A DNA stretch of 64,000 nt from Neolewinella persica DSM 23188 (GCF_000373105.1 NZ_KB890497.1:1-64000), one strand, 5' to 3'; shown: positions 16,540-25,762, numbered from the stretch's first letter. Numbers and translations are program-made. Notes: a model not told the origin generated them from the letters alone.

Positions 16540-17319
16540 ATGAAAATTCCTGCTCTAACCATCAACCTCAGTTTCTGGGCGCACTTCCGTTTGGGGCTGG
16601 TGATTGCGGTGTGGTTGGTCGCTTTTCTGGTTTTGATCGGGCCATTTGACGGGGCAGAGCTCTCGTTAGCTATCCGTGCAAGGTTGATGCCGCCCTACGG
16701 TATGATCTTTCTCCTGGCCTATATGCCGATGGTTTGGTTACAGAATTTCCTGCACCGCCAACTGGGCTACTGGAACCTGCTAACCGAGACAATCATCGTT
16801 TTGGGAGCTTACCTGATTTGTTTGTTGCTGACCTACGCCTATTACAAATCACCGGTAATGAACGGCACCATGGACTTTGGAACATTTACTGCTTCCGTTT
16901 TTATCCCAACGGTATTGATCCTTAGCTTTATCCTACTGTTTGGCCGGTGGTTCATCAGCAGGAAGGAGTTGGCGGCCGTACCAGAGGCCTTTCCGAAATT
17001 ACTCGCCTTGCGTGGGGACAATCGACATGATGTGCTCCGGCTTTTGCCGGAGCAGCTGGTTTGTGTGCTCAGCGCCCAAAACTACGCGGAGGTTTACTAC
17101 TTGCTCGATGGTGAATTGAAAAAGCAGTTACTTCGTACGACGCTCACTAAACTGGACCGGGAGGTGCCTGACCTACTTCGCGTACATCGGTCTGCTCTGG
17201 TCAATCCCGCACATTTTGTGCGGTGGGAAGGTGCTACCGAAGCCGTGTTTTATACCGTGGAAGTTCCGGTCTCAAAGCAATATCGGAAGCAGTTGATGAC
17301 GGCTTTGGCGAAGGAGTGA
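16540..17319 (+). CDS. Membrane LytTR family DNA-binding regulator
   Basis: 259 aa. Four hydrophobic segments occupy about residues 15-145, then a LytTR domain covers about 165-258 (LPEQLVCVLSAQNYAEVYYLLDG, LLRVHRSALVNPAHFVRWEG, VPVSKQYRKQL). LytTR domains bind direct DNA repeats. The typical response-regulator receiver domain is replaced by a membrane sensor-like part, an arrangement found in many Bacteroidota. ATG 16540 is chosen over a TTG at 16531 that lies inside the -7 box. No histidine kinase is adjacent, so it may sense a membrane signal directly. Confidence 0.88.
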   Translation: MKIPALTINLSFWAHFRLGLVIAVWLVAFLVLIGPFDGAELSLAIRARLMPPYGMIFLLAYMPMVWLQNFLHRQLGYWNLLTETIIVLGAYLICLLLTYAYYKSPVMNGTMDFGTFTASVFIPTVLILSFILLFGRWFISRKELAAVPEAFPKLLALRGDNRHDVLRLLPEQLVCVLSAQNYAEVYYLLDGELKKQLLRTTLTKLDREVPDLLRVHRSALVNPAHFVRWEGATEAVFYTVEVPVSKQYRKQLMTALAKE

Positions 17320-17327
17320 TGCCGGAG

Positions 17328-17402
17328 GGCCGGAGGGCCGTCTCTCGTAGCGAGGGGTCAGTGAAGGACCATAGGTCCGAGCGCAGCCCCTCGTTTTCGT
17401 TA
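17328..17402. repeat. Repeat family C (GGCCGGAGG...CCCCTCG TTTTCGTT)
   Basis: Starts GGCCGGAGGGCCG and contains the arms CGAGGGG (17351-17357) and CCCCTCG (17387-17393), followed by TTTTCGTT. A second copy with the same ends and a different loop is at 25532-25607. The T-rich end means it may double as a terminator for the LytTR gene. Confidence 0.7.
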
Positions 17403-17549
17403 GCGCAATAAGGGCACTCCCTCCTTTTGGTTAACAAGGAAAGCTTTCCCCATCCCTCAAAACCCCATTTTCATCCCAAAGCCAATGAAATAGCGGGTAC
17501 AGAGGGCTACCTGCCCTTAGTTTTGTTGGGTAATCAAAAATACCGAACG

Positions 17550-18626
17550 ATGCAGCGTACCCTTATTGTCCTCCTTTTTATCGCCTTTGCGAACCTACTA
17601 AACGCCCAACAAAACTTCCTTGACGATGCCGTTAACAACGGTTATTGCGCTGGCATCGCCGCCGGTATCATGGCGGATGGAGAAATCAGTTGGCAAGGTA
17701 ATGCGGGCTTTGCTGATCGAGAGGCTGAAACTGCCTTCTTTGGGGAAACCATCAACCGCACAGCCTCCATCGCAAAACCGATGACGGCCGTTGCGGTCAT
17801 GCAATTGGCGGAGCAGGGTAAGCTTGATCTTGATGCCCCGGTAGGTAATTATCTACCGGCCTTCGCTGCTGGAGATAAGGCGGAGGTAACCGTGCGACAC
17901 TTAATGCAACATGCTTCGGGTATTCGTGGATACGAGAAGAATAAGGAAAGACAGAATTACGTGAATTACCCGACGCTGACCGACGCCATGAAGGTTTTCA
18001 TGGACAGTAAACTGGCTTTTACGCCAGGCACCGACTATTCTTACACCACCTACGGTTACGTAGTCCTGGGCGTACTGATCGAAGTGGTTTCCGGAAAGAC
18101 TTACGAAGCGTATCTGCAGGAAAACGTTTGGACACCGGCAGGGATGACCCGGACTGGCTTGGAAAAGGCAGGTGTCGACTATCCGGGAAAGGCTGCCCTG
18201 TACCACCAGCTAAAACCAGGAAAGATCAAACCTGCTAAGGCGACCGATCTGAGTGACCGGGTGCCGGGAGGCGGTATCCAGTCGACGGTAGATGATTTGT
18301 TGCGGTTCGGTGCCGCCGTCCTTGATGGCACCTTGGTCACGCCCGAGAGCCTGGCGGCAATGACCGCAGACAGTGGCCTGAAAAAGGAAGATAATGGCTA
18401 CGGTATGGGCTGGTACCTCTACGGCGAGAACGAGATTGTGGGAGCGCTCTTTGGGCACAACGGTGAGCAGCTGGGGTGTTCTTCATTCTTATTCCTGATA
18501 CCTGAGACGAATTCTGTTGTGGCGATCGTCTCTAATACATCCGGCGCCAAAAGAGAAGTCGGGGATATATTGAACCATCTGTTTTCGGTCGTTGTAGCGC
18601 AACAAAGAGCTAAGGGTGGAGAGTAG
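17550..18626 (+). CDS. Secreted serine hydrolase (class C beta-lactamase family)
   Basis: 358 aa. A signal peptide (MQRTLIVLLFIAFANLLNAQ) precedes a beta-lactamase/DD-peptidase fold domain. The nucleophile is S73 in S-I-A-K76; YTTYGY supplies the YxN-like element; GHNG near residue 305 replaces KTG, as in the esterase/peptidase branch. Start 17550 gives the signal peptide; the upstream ATG 17427 adds 41 residues of unlikely sequence. Enzymes of this branch act on D-amino-acid peptides or esters, and beta-lactam resistance cannot be inferred. It stands alone. Confidence 0.88.
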   Translation: MQRTLIVLLFIAFANLLNAQQNFLDDAVNNGYCAGIAAGIMADGEISWQGNAGFADREAETAFFGETINRTASIAKPMTAVAVMQLAEQGKLDLDAPVGNYLPAFAAGDKAEVTVRHLMQHASGIRGYEKNKERQNYVNYPTLTDAMKVFMDSKLAFTPGTDYSYTTYGYVVLGVLIEVVSGKTYEAYLQENVWTPAGMTRTGLEKAGVDYPGKAALYHQLKPGKIKPAKATDLSDRVPGGGIQSTVDDLLRFGAAVLDGTLVTPESLAAMTADSGLKKEDNGYGMGWYLYGENEIVGALFGHNGEQLGCSSFLFLIPETNSVVAIVSNTSGAKREVGDILNHLFSVVVAQQRAKGGE

Positions 18627-18838
18627 GAGTTTGGTTTAGCTGTTTACTGTGTAGTGGGGCGGGGGCGCAGGTGCAGGGGGAGTTGTTGGGCGGTGCCCGT
18701 TGCGGCGCTGCGCGCCGCTAGCGTGGCCTCACCTCCGGAGCCTTAACGTGTATGGGGCTCACCCCGGATTGCGGCCGCTACCGCTAGCCTACATCCGGGG
18801 ATATTCAGGGTCGACCCCTACGGGGTCATCTGAACCGC
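18627..18838. repeat. Intergenic gap with family A arm, hairpins and family D
   Basis: 18656-18675 is a single family A left arm (GGGCGGGGGCGCAGGTGCA). 18702-18718 is a perfect hairpin GCGGCGC-TGC-GCGCCGC. 18762-18769 CCCCGGAT and 18793-18800 ATCCGGGG form family D, also found at 45451-45491. 18811-18826 holds GACCCC-TAC-GGGGTC. The gap lies between convergent genes, so these hairpins may act as terminators. Confidence 0.65.
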
Positions 18839-19879
18839 CTAAAACGAATCAACCACCAACACCCCCCGGTGCTCAAATGCATTCATCTTCGGTAGGGCTA
18901 CCGCTGCTTCGGCAAGGCTGATGGTTCGTTCAATGAGTTTTTCCGGATGCAGCTTTCCGTTACTGATCATCTCCAGCATTTCAGGATACTTGTGGGCCTG
19001 CATACCATGGCTGCCGAAGATCTCCAGTTCGTGTGCCAGCACTTTGTCCATCGGTATGTTCGGGTGCTGGTGGTCGCCGGTCATGAGGCCGATCTGGATA
19101 TGGCGGCCGCGTTTTCTGAGGTTGGCAATGGAGTTGAAGCACGTCTCCTGGCTACCCAGGGCATCCAGGGAAACGTGTGCACCGCCTTTTGTCAGGTCCT
19201 TGATCTCTTCCACCACGTCGGCGCTATTTGCTCCGTTTACGGTGGCAAAGGCGCCGAGGCTTTGGGCAAAACGAAGTGTCTCTTCACTAATGTCTACTCC
19301 AATCACCTGTGCCCCCAGGGCACTGGCGATCATGATCGCCGAAAGCCCCACACCACCGCAGCCATGTACCACTACGTACTGCCCGCCAGTAACCCGACCC
19401 TGCTGAACGATGGCACGGTAAGAAGTGATGAATCGACACCCAAGCGTTGCCGCAGCAACGGAGCTGATCTCCGGAGGGATCTTTACGAGGTTGGTATCCG
19501 CAAAGTCGATGGCCACGTACTCAGCAAAGGAGCCCCAATGGGTAAAACCCGGCTGAGATTGATGGTCACAAACCTGATGATTACCGGAATTACATTCTCC
19601 GCAAGTACCACAACCACAGACGAAAGGTACCGTGACGCGGTCGCCTACTTTGAAGTTTCGTACTTGCTTACCAACTGCGGCTATCGTACCGGCCAGCTCG
19701 TGCCCCGGTACGTGGGGGAGAGTAATGTCGGTGTCGTGTCCTACCCAGCCGTGCCAGTCGCTACGGCAAAGACCGGTGGCTTCTACTGCAATGACCACGC
19801 CCTTATCCTTTGGGCTTGGATCGGGGAGAATTTCGATGGTGATGGCCCCTTGAAAATTACGGTAAAGTGCTGCTTTCAT
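18839..19879 (-). CDS. Zinc-dependent alcohol dehydrogenase family protein
   Basis: 346 aa, medium-chain dehydrogenase. Catalytic zinc ligands are C38 and H60-E61 (PHVPGHE). The structural zinc is bound by C90, C93, C96 and C104 ([17 protein letters not shown]). The NAD(P) fold has [14 protein letters not shown] and ends in a conserved VGVDIS strand; D after VIGV suggests NAD preference. The closest pattern is the broad-range alcohol dehydrogenase / threonine-dehydrogenase-like group. Oxidises an alcohol to an aldehyde or ketone; substrate unknown. No neighbour in a pathway. Confidence 0.92.
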   Translation of the reverse strand: MKAALYRNFQGAITIEILPDPSPKDKGVVIAVEATGLCRSDWHGWVGHDTDITLPHVPGHELAGTIAAVGKQVRNFKVGDRVTVPFVCGCGTCGECNSGNHQVCDHQSQPGFTHWGSFAEYVAIDFADTNLVKIPPEISSVAAATLGCRFITSYRAIVQQGRVTGGQYVVVHGCGGVGLSAIMIASALGAQVIGVDISEETLRFAQSLGAFATVNGANSADVVEEIKDLTKGGAHVSLDALGSQETCFNSIANLRKRGRHIQIGLMTGDHQHPNIPMDKVLAHELEIFGSHGMQAHKYPEMLEMISNGKLHPEKLIERTISLAEAAVALPKMNAFEHRGVLVVDSF

Positions 19880-20230
19880 AGTTTGATATTGGTAGGTGAT
19901 GACGGTTGACAGGGACCAAATGTAATGGTGATTTGACGAATGCGCTTCGAATTATTCTATGCGTATGTATCAGAAATTGAACAAGCAGATTAAAAGAAGA
20001 TAAGGCCTTAACCGCTTTAATCGCAGGTCTAAACAGTCTTCTTTTTCCGTGCTCCTTTAATACTTTTCCCTGCACCTGCGACCGCGCCCTGCATATAAGC
20101 ATACTTGTATGTAATGCATGTGCCTACACCCTTTACATATAAGTACGTTTATATGTTTTCAACACAAAGTCTTACCAAATTCTCAGGAACCTCCCTAAAC
20201 CTTCCCCCGTTCAAGCGGTTACTACATCCT
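19880..20230. repeat. Divergent intergenic gap with family A right arm
   Basis: The right arm TGCACCTGCGACCGCGCC is at 20071-20087; a worn left arm (TAATCGCAGGTCT) may remain at about 20018-20030, with TTTTCC/CCTTTAATAC between. 20096-20160 is AT-rich with repeated CATATAAG/ATACTTGTA words and probably holds the glgX promoter. Confidence 0.6.
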
Positions 20231-22507
20231 ATGATCGAGACCATCAAAATCTGTGATGAGCAGGAAATACGTGCCTACGGAAAATTTGGAGATATAGAGG
20301 TTTGGCCCGGAAAGCCTTACCCATTGGGTGCTACCTGGTCACCTGCAGGCGTGAATTTTGCGGTGTTCAGCGAACATGCCACCAGAATCGATCTATGTCT
20401 GTTTCCCGAAAAAGGGACAAAGCATAAGCGTTACCGTATTCAGCTGATGGAGCAAACGGACCTGGTCTGGCACTGCTTCATCCCTAAACTGGAGACGGGT
20501 TGGCGTTATGGTTTCCGTGCCTTTGGCGAGTGGAACCCGGGGGAAGGGAAAATTTTCAACCCGAACAAGCTGTTAATCGATCCTTACACCAAGGCCATCG
20601 ACGGTACCATTGACTGGCACGATGCGGTATACCCTTACCCCATTCATGACGAGGATACTGACCGTTACCTGAAAATGGATGAACAGGACTCCGCGCCTTA
20701 TCTGACCAAAGGAGTGGTCATTGATACCAGCTATGATTGGGAGGGAGTAAAACGGCCGGAGCTGCCGATGCACCAAACGATCATCTACGAAGCTCACGTT
20801 AAAGGTTTTACGGAGCTAAACGACCAAGTGCCTGAAAAACTGAGGGGGACTTACGCTGGATTAGCACACCCCTCGGTCATCGAATACCTGAAAAACCTGG
20901 GGGTGACGGCGATCGAGTTAATGCCCGTCCACCACTTCGTGCAGGACGATCGCCTGGTCAAAATGGGCTTACGGAATTACTGGGGATACAACAGCCAGAG
21001 TTTCTTCGCTCCGCATGCCGATTATGCGTCCAGTGGTCACGCCGGCCAGCAAGTGCGGGAGTTCAAGGATATGGTCAAAAAATACCATAAGGCCGGGTTG
21101 GAGGTTATTCTCGATGTGGTGTACAACCATACCGCAGAGGGCAATCACTATGGCCCGATGATTGGGATGAAAGGCCTCGACAACTGGAGTTATTACCGGC
21201 TGAAGCAGGACGATAAGCGGTACTACATGGATTATACGGGAACGGGTAACACCGTGAACATGATGCACCCGCGTACTCTGCAACTGGTGATGGACAGCCT
21301 CCGGTACTGGGTAACGGAAATGAAGGTCGACGGTTTCCGCTTTGACCTGGCCAGTGCGCTGGCCCGCGGCCTGTTTGAAGTAGGGAAACTGAGTACTTTC
21401 CTGGATACCATCCACCAGGATCCGGTCATCAGCCAGGTAAAATTGATCGCGGAGCCTTGGGACGTAGGCCCAGGTGGCTACCAGGTAGGTAACTTCCCCG
21501 TACTGTGGTCGGAGTGGAACGGTAAGTACCGTGACAACATCCGCTCCTTCTGGCGTGGCGATGAAGTAGGCGTAGGAGAGTTGGCCTACCGCCTCAGCGG
21601 CTCGTCGGACCTGTACGAGATCGGAGGGCGCCGACCATCAGCCAGTATTAACTTCATCACTGCCCACGATGGCTTTACCTTACGGGACCTCTACAGCTAC
21701 AACGAAAAACACAACCTGGCCAACGGTGAAGACAACCGGGATGGCGAAAGCCATAACATCAGCTGGAACTGTGGTACGGAAGGCCCGACGGAAAACCCCC
21801 AGATAAACGCCCTGCGCAGTAAGATGCAGCGTAATATGCTGGCAACACTTTTCTTGAGTCAGGGCGTTCCGATGCTGACGATGGGCGACGAATACGGACG
21901 AACTCAGGGCGGAAACAATAACGCTTACTGCCAGGACAATGAGATCAGCTGGTTTAACTGGGACTGGACTGAAGAACAGCAGAAGCTGCATGATTTCACT
22001 AAGGCATTGATCAAAATCCGTAAGGAAAATCCCATTTTCCATCGTCGACGGTTCTTCAACGGCCGGAAGATGGAAGACAACACGCTGGGAGATATCCTCT
22101 GGATCAACGCCACGGGGACGGAAATGACCCAACAAGACTGGTCGGACTCCCGTACCGGCAGCCTGGGGATGATCCTGAACGGCGGGGCTATGGTTGAATT
22201 CGATGAACAGGGGACCCCGGTCAAAGACGACATCTTCCTGTTGATCCTCAATGCCTGGCGGGAGGGCGTCAATTTCACCCTGCCTGGGGTCAAGGACCTC
22301 ACACACTGGAAATGCGTTATCAATACGGAAAAAGACAGCATTTCTACTGAGGAGGAAACACCAGCAAATACTGAGATCATTCTTGCACCCCGTTCCCTTT
22401 CACTCTACAGACTTAAAACGATGGAAGCCAACCGTACGCCGGAAGGTAAGTTGATGGTTAATATAGTGGACCAGGTTCGGAAGTTGTGGGAGATGATCCA
22501 AGAATAG
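20231..22507 (+). CDS. glgX: Glycogen debranching protein (GlgX type)
   Basis: 758 aa, GH13 isoamylase family. An N-terminal CBM48-like domain (GATWSPAGVNFAVFSEHATRIDLCLF) precedes the catalytic barrel. The nucleophile is D372 in VDGFRFDLA, the acid/base E408 in IAEPWDVG, and the third acid D480 in TAHDGFTL; DVVYNHT is conserved region I. It hydrolyses alpha-1,6 branches of glycogen after phosphorylase action. The ATG at 20231 is chosen because an earlier codon at 20105 adds residues unlike the family. No other glycogen gene is adjacent. Confidence 0.94.
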   Translation: MIETIKICDEQEIRAYGKFGDIEVWPGKPYPLGATWSPAGVNFAVFSEHATRIDLCLFPEKGTKHKRYRIQLMEQTDLVWHCFIPKLETGWRYGFRAFGEWNPGEGKIFNPNKLLIDPYTKAIDGTIDWHDAVYPYPIHDEDTDRYLKMDEQDSAPYLTKGVVIDTSYDWEGVKRPELPMHQTIIYEAHVKGFTELNDQVPEKLRGTYAGLAHPSVIEYLKNLGVTAIELMPVHHFVQDDRLVKMGLRNYWGYNSQSFFAPHADYASSGHAGQQVREFKDMVKKYHKAGLEVILDVVYNHTAEGNHYGPMIGMKGLDNWSYYRLKQDDKRYYMDYTGTGNTVNMMHPRTLQLVMDSLRYWVTEMKVDGFRFDLASALARGLFEVGKLSTFLDTIHQDPVISQVKLIAEPWDVGPGGYQVGNFPVLWSEWNGKYRDNIRSFWRGDEVGVGELAYRLSGSSDLYEIGGRRPSASINFITAHDGFTLRDLYSYNEKHNLANGEDNRDGESHNISWNCGTEGPTENPQINALRSKMQRNMLATLFLSQGVPMLTMGDEYGRTQGGNNNAYCQDNEISWFNWDWTEEQQKLHDFTKALIKIRKENPIFHRRRFFNGRKMEDNTLGDILWINATGTEMTQQDWSDSRTGSLGMILNGGAMVEFDEQGTPVKDDIFLLILNAWREGVNFTLPGVKDLTHWKCVINTEKDSISTEEETPANTEIILAPRSLSLYRLKTMEANRTPEGKLMVNIVDQVRKLWEMIQE

Positions 22508-22621
22508 TCTTATTGGGCCGTTGGTGCTATTGGGACTATTGGTATCTTGTGGCTGGGTCAATGCCCTAGCGGACTAACAGACCAATAAAACCAACAGACC
22601 AATAAGACCAACAGACCAATT
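22508..22621. repeat. Inverted short-word repeat (TATTGG / CCAATA)
   Basis: The left arm uses words such as TATTGGGCC, CTATTGGG and CTATTGGT; the right arm repeats ACAGACCAATA four times with small changes. The two arms are inverse in kind, with CTTGTGGCTGGG in the loop. The same family is seen at 10081-10147 and, as one arm, at 42722-42750. Confidence 0.75.
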
Positions 22622-22623
22622 GT

Positions 22624-23118
22624 ATGCAGCTGCTCAACGAAAAACAGATCGCTCAGAAAGTCAACCGTATGGCCGTGGAAATCCTTGAGCGGAATACCGA
22701 GGAAGACGAACTGTACCTGATTGGCATCAACAACCGGGGTATGGAGTTTGCCCGCCGATTATTGGCGGTGTTACATGAGCTTTCTTCTGCGCCGATAGGC
22801 TTGCGGCAACTGACGATCAGCCCAGCCAGCCCGCTGGTACCCGGACCATTGTTGGAAGGGAATCTGGCGGAGCTCGAAGGTAAGGCTGTTCTGCTGGTGG
22901 ATGATGTTGCCAATACCGGCCGTACGTTATTCTATGCCCTCAAACCATTGCAGAATATTCTACCCAGCAAGATTGAAGTTGCGGTGCTTGTGGACCGCCG
23001 GCATAAGTCATGGCCCGTATACGTGACCTACCGCGGTATGGACCTCTCAACAACCATCGGGGACAACGTCCTGGTCAACTTCGGAGGAGGTGAGGGGGAT
23101 GTGGCGGTGTTGGAATAG
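22624..23118 (+). CDS. Phosphoribosyltransferase family protein (PyrR-like)
   Basis: 164 aa, type I phosphoribosyltransferase. The PRPP-binding motif is VLLVDDVANTGRT at 89-101 with the acidic pair D93-D94. Other PyrR-like traits are IGINNRGMEFA (PPi loop), the RR in DRRHKSWPVYVTYRGMDL, and the length. PyrR regulates pyrimidine genes by RNA binding and has weak uracil phosphoribosyltransferase activity. No pyr genes are adjacent, and the RNA-binding face cannot be judged, so it may be a stand-alone enzyme. Confidence 0.8.
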   Translation: MQLLNEKQIAQKVNRMAVEILERNTEEDELYLIGINNRGMEFARRLLAVLHELSSAPIGLRQLTISPASPLVPGPLLEGNLAELEGKAVLLVDDVANTGRTLFYALKPLQNILPSKIEVAVLVDRRHKSWPVYVTYRGMDLSTTIGDNVLVNFGGGEGDVAVLE

Positions 23119-23296
23119 AATAGTCAGAGAGTCAAGGAGTGGAGCTCCTCACGAAATTCTTCAGTTACATCGTCATCTTCTGAACTGTAGCTTTTTCTAA
23201 TGCATGACCTAGACGCTATGCGTTGAGCACTACACTCGAAGCATAGCGTCTAGACCTGACTACGTGACTACTTGACTCCCTGACTGTTTGACTCTT
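23119..23296. repeat. Convergent gap with inverted words and a perfect hairpin
   Basis: A perfect 13-bp inverted repeat, CTAGACGCTATGC (23209-23221) and GCATAGCGTCTAG (23241-23253), lies in the middle. Outside it, AGTCAGAGAGTCAAGGAGT words on the left face TGACTACTTGACTCCCTGACT words on the right, so the whole gap is a nested palindrome between two convergent genes. Confidence 0.75.
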
Positions 23297-25447
23297 TTAC
23301 TTAACCAAAGTCATCTCCTCCACCAGATGCGGAGCTCCTCCCAGCTTATCGATCAGGAAAAGTACGTAGCGAATATCAACCATGATGTTCCGGCAAATTG
23401 ACGGGTCGTAATTCACGTCACTCATGGTGCTTTGCCAGGTGCGGTCGAAGTTGAGTCCGACGAGCTGCCCTTCACCGTTGAGGGCCGGGCTGCCACTATT
23501 ACCACCGGTAGTATGGTTGGAGCCAAGGAAGCAGACGGGGAGTTTACCGTTTGTCATGGCATATTTGCCGTAGTCTTTGGCCTTATGGAGGTCGACTAAC
23601 TTTAACGGCAGGTCAAACTCATAGTCGCCGGGCTTGTACTTGGCGATAACGCCGTCGAGGTCGGTGACGAAATCGAATTTTTTGCCGTCGAGCCCTTTAA
23701 AACCCTCTACTTTACCGTAGCTGACGCGCATGGTGGAATTGGCATCAGGGTACAGTCGTTTCTCGGGGAAGAAAAGGAGCAGGCCCTTCATATACTTTCG
23801 CTGCAGCGGCGCTGCGCGCTGCTGGTACTCGTTATAAATGTCAACGACCCTTTTCTCATTGTGCATGTTCAACTGTGCGGCGTACTGGTAGCCAATGTCA
23901 CCACGAATCAGGTTCAGAGCGTTTTCAGGATCATCCTGCAACAGTTTCACCAGGCGATCACCTTTCGTGAGGTAGCTGCGTTCAAAGAGATCGGTAATCA
24001 TCCGGTTCATGGAACCGGCGAATTCGACTTGATCTTTTACGTAGAAACTCAGGTGTTCATCTGGTACCATTTCGTAATAAACCGGCAGTAAAGCTTTAGC
24101 TACTTGTTGGTCTACCTTTGGATTATATCCGCTGTAGAAGCCCTCTAAGTAATTGATGATACCGGGGAGACGCTGCCTGAAGGCTTCGATGCCACTCGCA
24201 TCGGCAATCTTGACTTGCCGACGGAGGATGTTGGCGATCCGAAAGAGGTCGATGTTGTAGTTCAGTTCGGCGGCATAAGCATTGGTTTTAGCCACGTCCT
24301 CTTGCCTGCTGATGAGATCGTTGAGTTCACCAATGAGCGGTTTGTAGGTGGCCTGCTCTCCCGGTTTAGCTCGCAGGCGGGTCAGGAACTCACGCTCCAT
24401 GGCCAAACGGTTTTTGATGCCGTCAACGGCCGCAACGCCCTCGCTTTCTCCGCGCCATTTCTTCCAGGAATTGGCGATGCGTGCCTGTTTACTGGCGTAG
24501 TCGATCTTAATTTGTTTGTCGGCGCGCATGGCCGAATCGATCACGGCGAGGCTACGGTCGCGCATGCCGATGCGGATGGGGTTAATGACCTCCGTACGCT
24601 GTTTCATGGCTTCTGCTGTCAGGTATTGGTCGGTGCGGCCGGGGAACCCGAAGATCATGGAGAAGTCGCCTGGCTTCACGCCTTTGAGGCTAACTTCCAG
24701 ATGTTTTTTAGGCTTCATTGGCACGTTGTCGGCCGAATAATCTGCCGGGCTGCCGTCTGGGGCAGTGTAGATGCGGAAGAGGCTGAAATCACCAGTGTGA
24801 CGGGGCCATTCCCAATTGTCGGTGTCGGCACCGTATTTGCCAATGGAAGAGGGTGGGGCACCCACCAGGCGTACGTCGGTGTATTTTTTAGTAATGAAGG
24901 CGAAGTACTGATTACCATCGTAGAACGGTTTTACGATCAGCTCTTCATGGTCTTTCAACTTGAATTTTTCCCGGAGTTCTTTCAGATTTTCTGCGACTTT
25001 GGCGGAGCGATCTGCTTCCGACATATCGTCTTCAACGTTGTCCAGGACGCGCTTGGTGACGTCTTCAATTCGTTCGATGAAGGTGACGAAAAGGCCAGCG
25101 TTGGGCTTTTCGTCGGCCTTGGTTTGGGCGTAAAAACCATCTTGTAGCAAGTTATCTTCCAGGCTGGAGTGGCTCTGGATGGCGCTGAAGCCACAGTGGT
25201 GGTTCGTGAGAACGAGGCCCTGATCACTGATGACCTCGCCGGTACAGAAACCGCCGAAGTGGACGATGGCATCTTTAAGACTGCCCTGGTTGATGCTGTA
25301 AACATCGTCGGCAGTGATCTTCATTCCCATGCCTTTCATTTCTTCCTCATTGAGGTTTTCGAGCAGTAAAGGAAGCCACATTCCGCCGCCGGCAGCAAGC
25401 AGGAGAGGAAAGCAAAAGGTGAAAAGTAGGAGGAATAATTTATGCAT
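23297..25447 (-). CDS. S46 family dipeptidyl-peptidase (DPP7/DPP11 type)
   Basis: 716 aa, periplasmic exopeptidase releasing dipeptides from oligopeptide N-termini. Signal peptide at 1-20. The chymotrypsin-like half has the catalytic His in LTNHHCGFSAIQ (H84) and catalytic Ser651 in TTGGNSGSPALNG; a helical lid domain lies between. 18 residues after the Ser is Arg669 (GLNFDRTW), which by spacing matches the Arg673 of P. gingivalis DPP11 that selects Asp/Glu at P1; DPP7 has Gly there. Such enzymes feed amino acids in peptide-using Bacteroidota. Confidence 0.92.
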   Translation of the reverse strand: MHKLFLLLFTFCFPLLLAAGGGMWLPLLLENLNEEEMKGMGMKITADDVYSINQGSLKDAIVHFGGFCTGEVISDQGLVLTNHHCGFSAIQSHSSLEDNLLQDGFYAQTKADEKPNAGLFVTFIERIEDVTKRVLDNVEDDMSEADRSAKVAENLKELREKFKLKDHEELIVKPFYDGNQYFAFITKKYTDVRLVGAPPSSIGKYGADTDNWEWPRHTGDFSLFRIYTAPDGSPADYSADNVPMKPKKHLEVSLKGVKPGDFSMIFGFPGRTDQYLTAEAMKQRTEVINPIRIGMRDRSLAVIDSAMRADKQIKIDYASKQARIANSWKKWRGESEGVAAVDGIKNRLAMEREFLTRLRAKPGEQATYKPLIGELNDLISRQEDVAKTNAYAAELNYNIDLFRIANILRRQVKIADASGIEAFRQRLPGIINYLEGFYSGYNPKVDQQVAKALLPVYYEMVPDEHLSFYVKDQVEFAGSMNRMITDLFERSYLTKGDRLVKLLQDDPENALNLIRGDIGYQYAAQLNMHNEKRVVDIYNEYQQRAAPLQRKYMKGLLLFFPEKRLYPDANSTMRVSYGKVEGFKGLDGKKFDFVTDLDGVIAKYKPGDYEFDLPLKLVDLHKAKDYGKYAMTNGKLPVCFLGSNHTTGGNSGSPALNGEGQLVGLNFDRTWQSTMSDVNYDPSICRNIMVDIRYVLFLIDKLGGAPHLVEEMTLVK

Positions 25448-25531
25448 GTTCGAGTAGATGATTTGATGAATCCGGAAAAGTAACGTCGTGAGGGCGGCTT
25501 GCGTTGTGTTGGGGAGAGCAGAGGGTGTGGC

Positions 25532-25607
25532 AGGGCCGGAGGTCCGCCTCTTGTAGCGAGGGGCAAGCGCCGATCCGAAGGATCAGTGTGGCCCTCGTTT
25601 TCGTTGG
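25532..25607. repeat. Repeat family C, second copy
   Basis: GGCCGGAGGTCCGCCTC at the start and GCCCTCGTTTTCGTTGG at the end match the copy at 17328-17402; the middle differs (GCCGATCCGAAGGATCAG, itself partly palindromic). It abuts family A at 25611. Confidence 0.7.
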
Positions 25608-25610
25608 TTA

Positions 25611-25762
25611 GGCGGGGCCGCAGGTGCAAAGTAAGGATAAAGGCAAGCCGAACACGACGCCACCAGCAGCGGTTGGAGCTAGAAATCAATAACGCTACGC
25701 AGAACAATGCTGAAACAAACCCTGCTTCTTTTACTCTTTTTATGCACCTGCGCTTCGACGCC
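25611..25762. repeat. Family A palindromic repeat spanning a gene start
   Basis: Left arm GGCGGGGCCGCAGGTGCA at 25611-25628, followed by AAGGATAAAGG; right arm TGCACCTGCGCTTCGACGCC at 25743-25762. The right arm lies inside the coding region that starts at 25707 and encodes part of its signal peptide (LCTCAS). Confidence 0.75.

Noticed and set aside
18947-19909. 320-codon plus-strand frame opposite the alcohol dehydrogenase
   Set aside because: Antisense shadow; the minus strand has all zinc ligands and the nucleotide fold.
24215-25147. 310-codon plus-strand frame opposite the S46 peptidase
   Set aside because: Antisense shadow of a well-supported gene; the residue pattern reflects the codon bias of the real strand.
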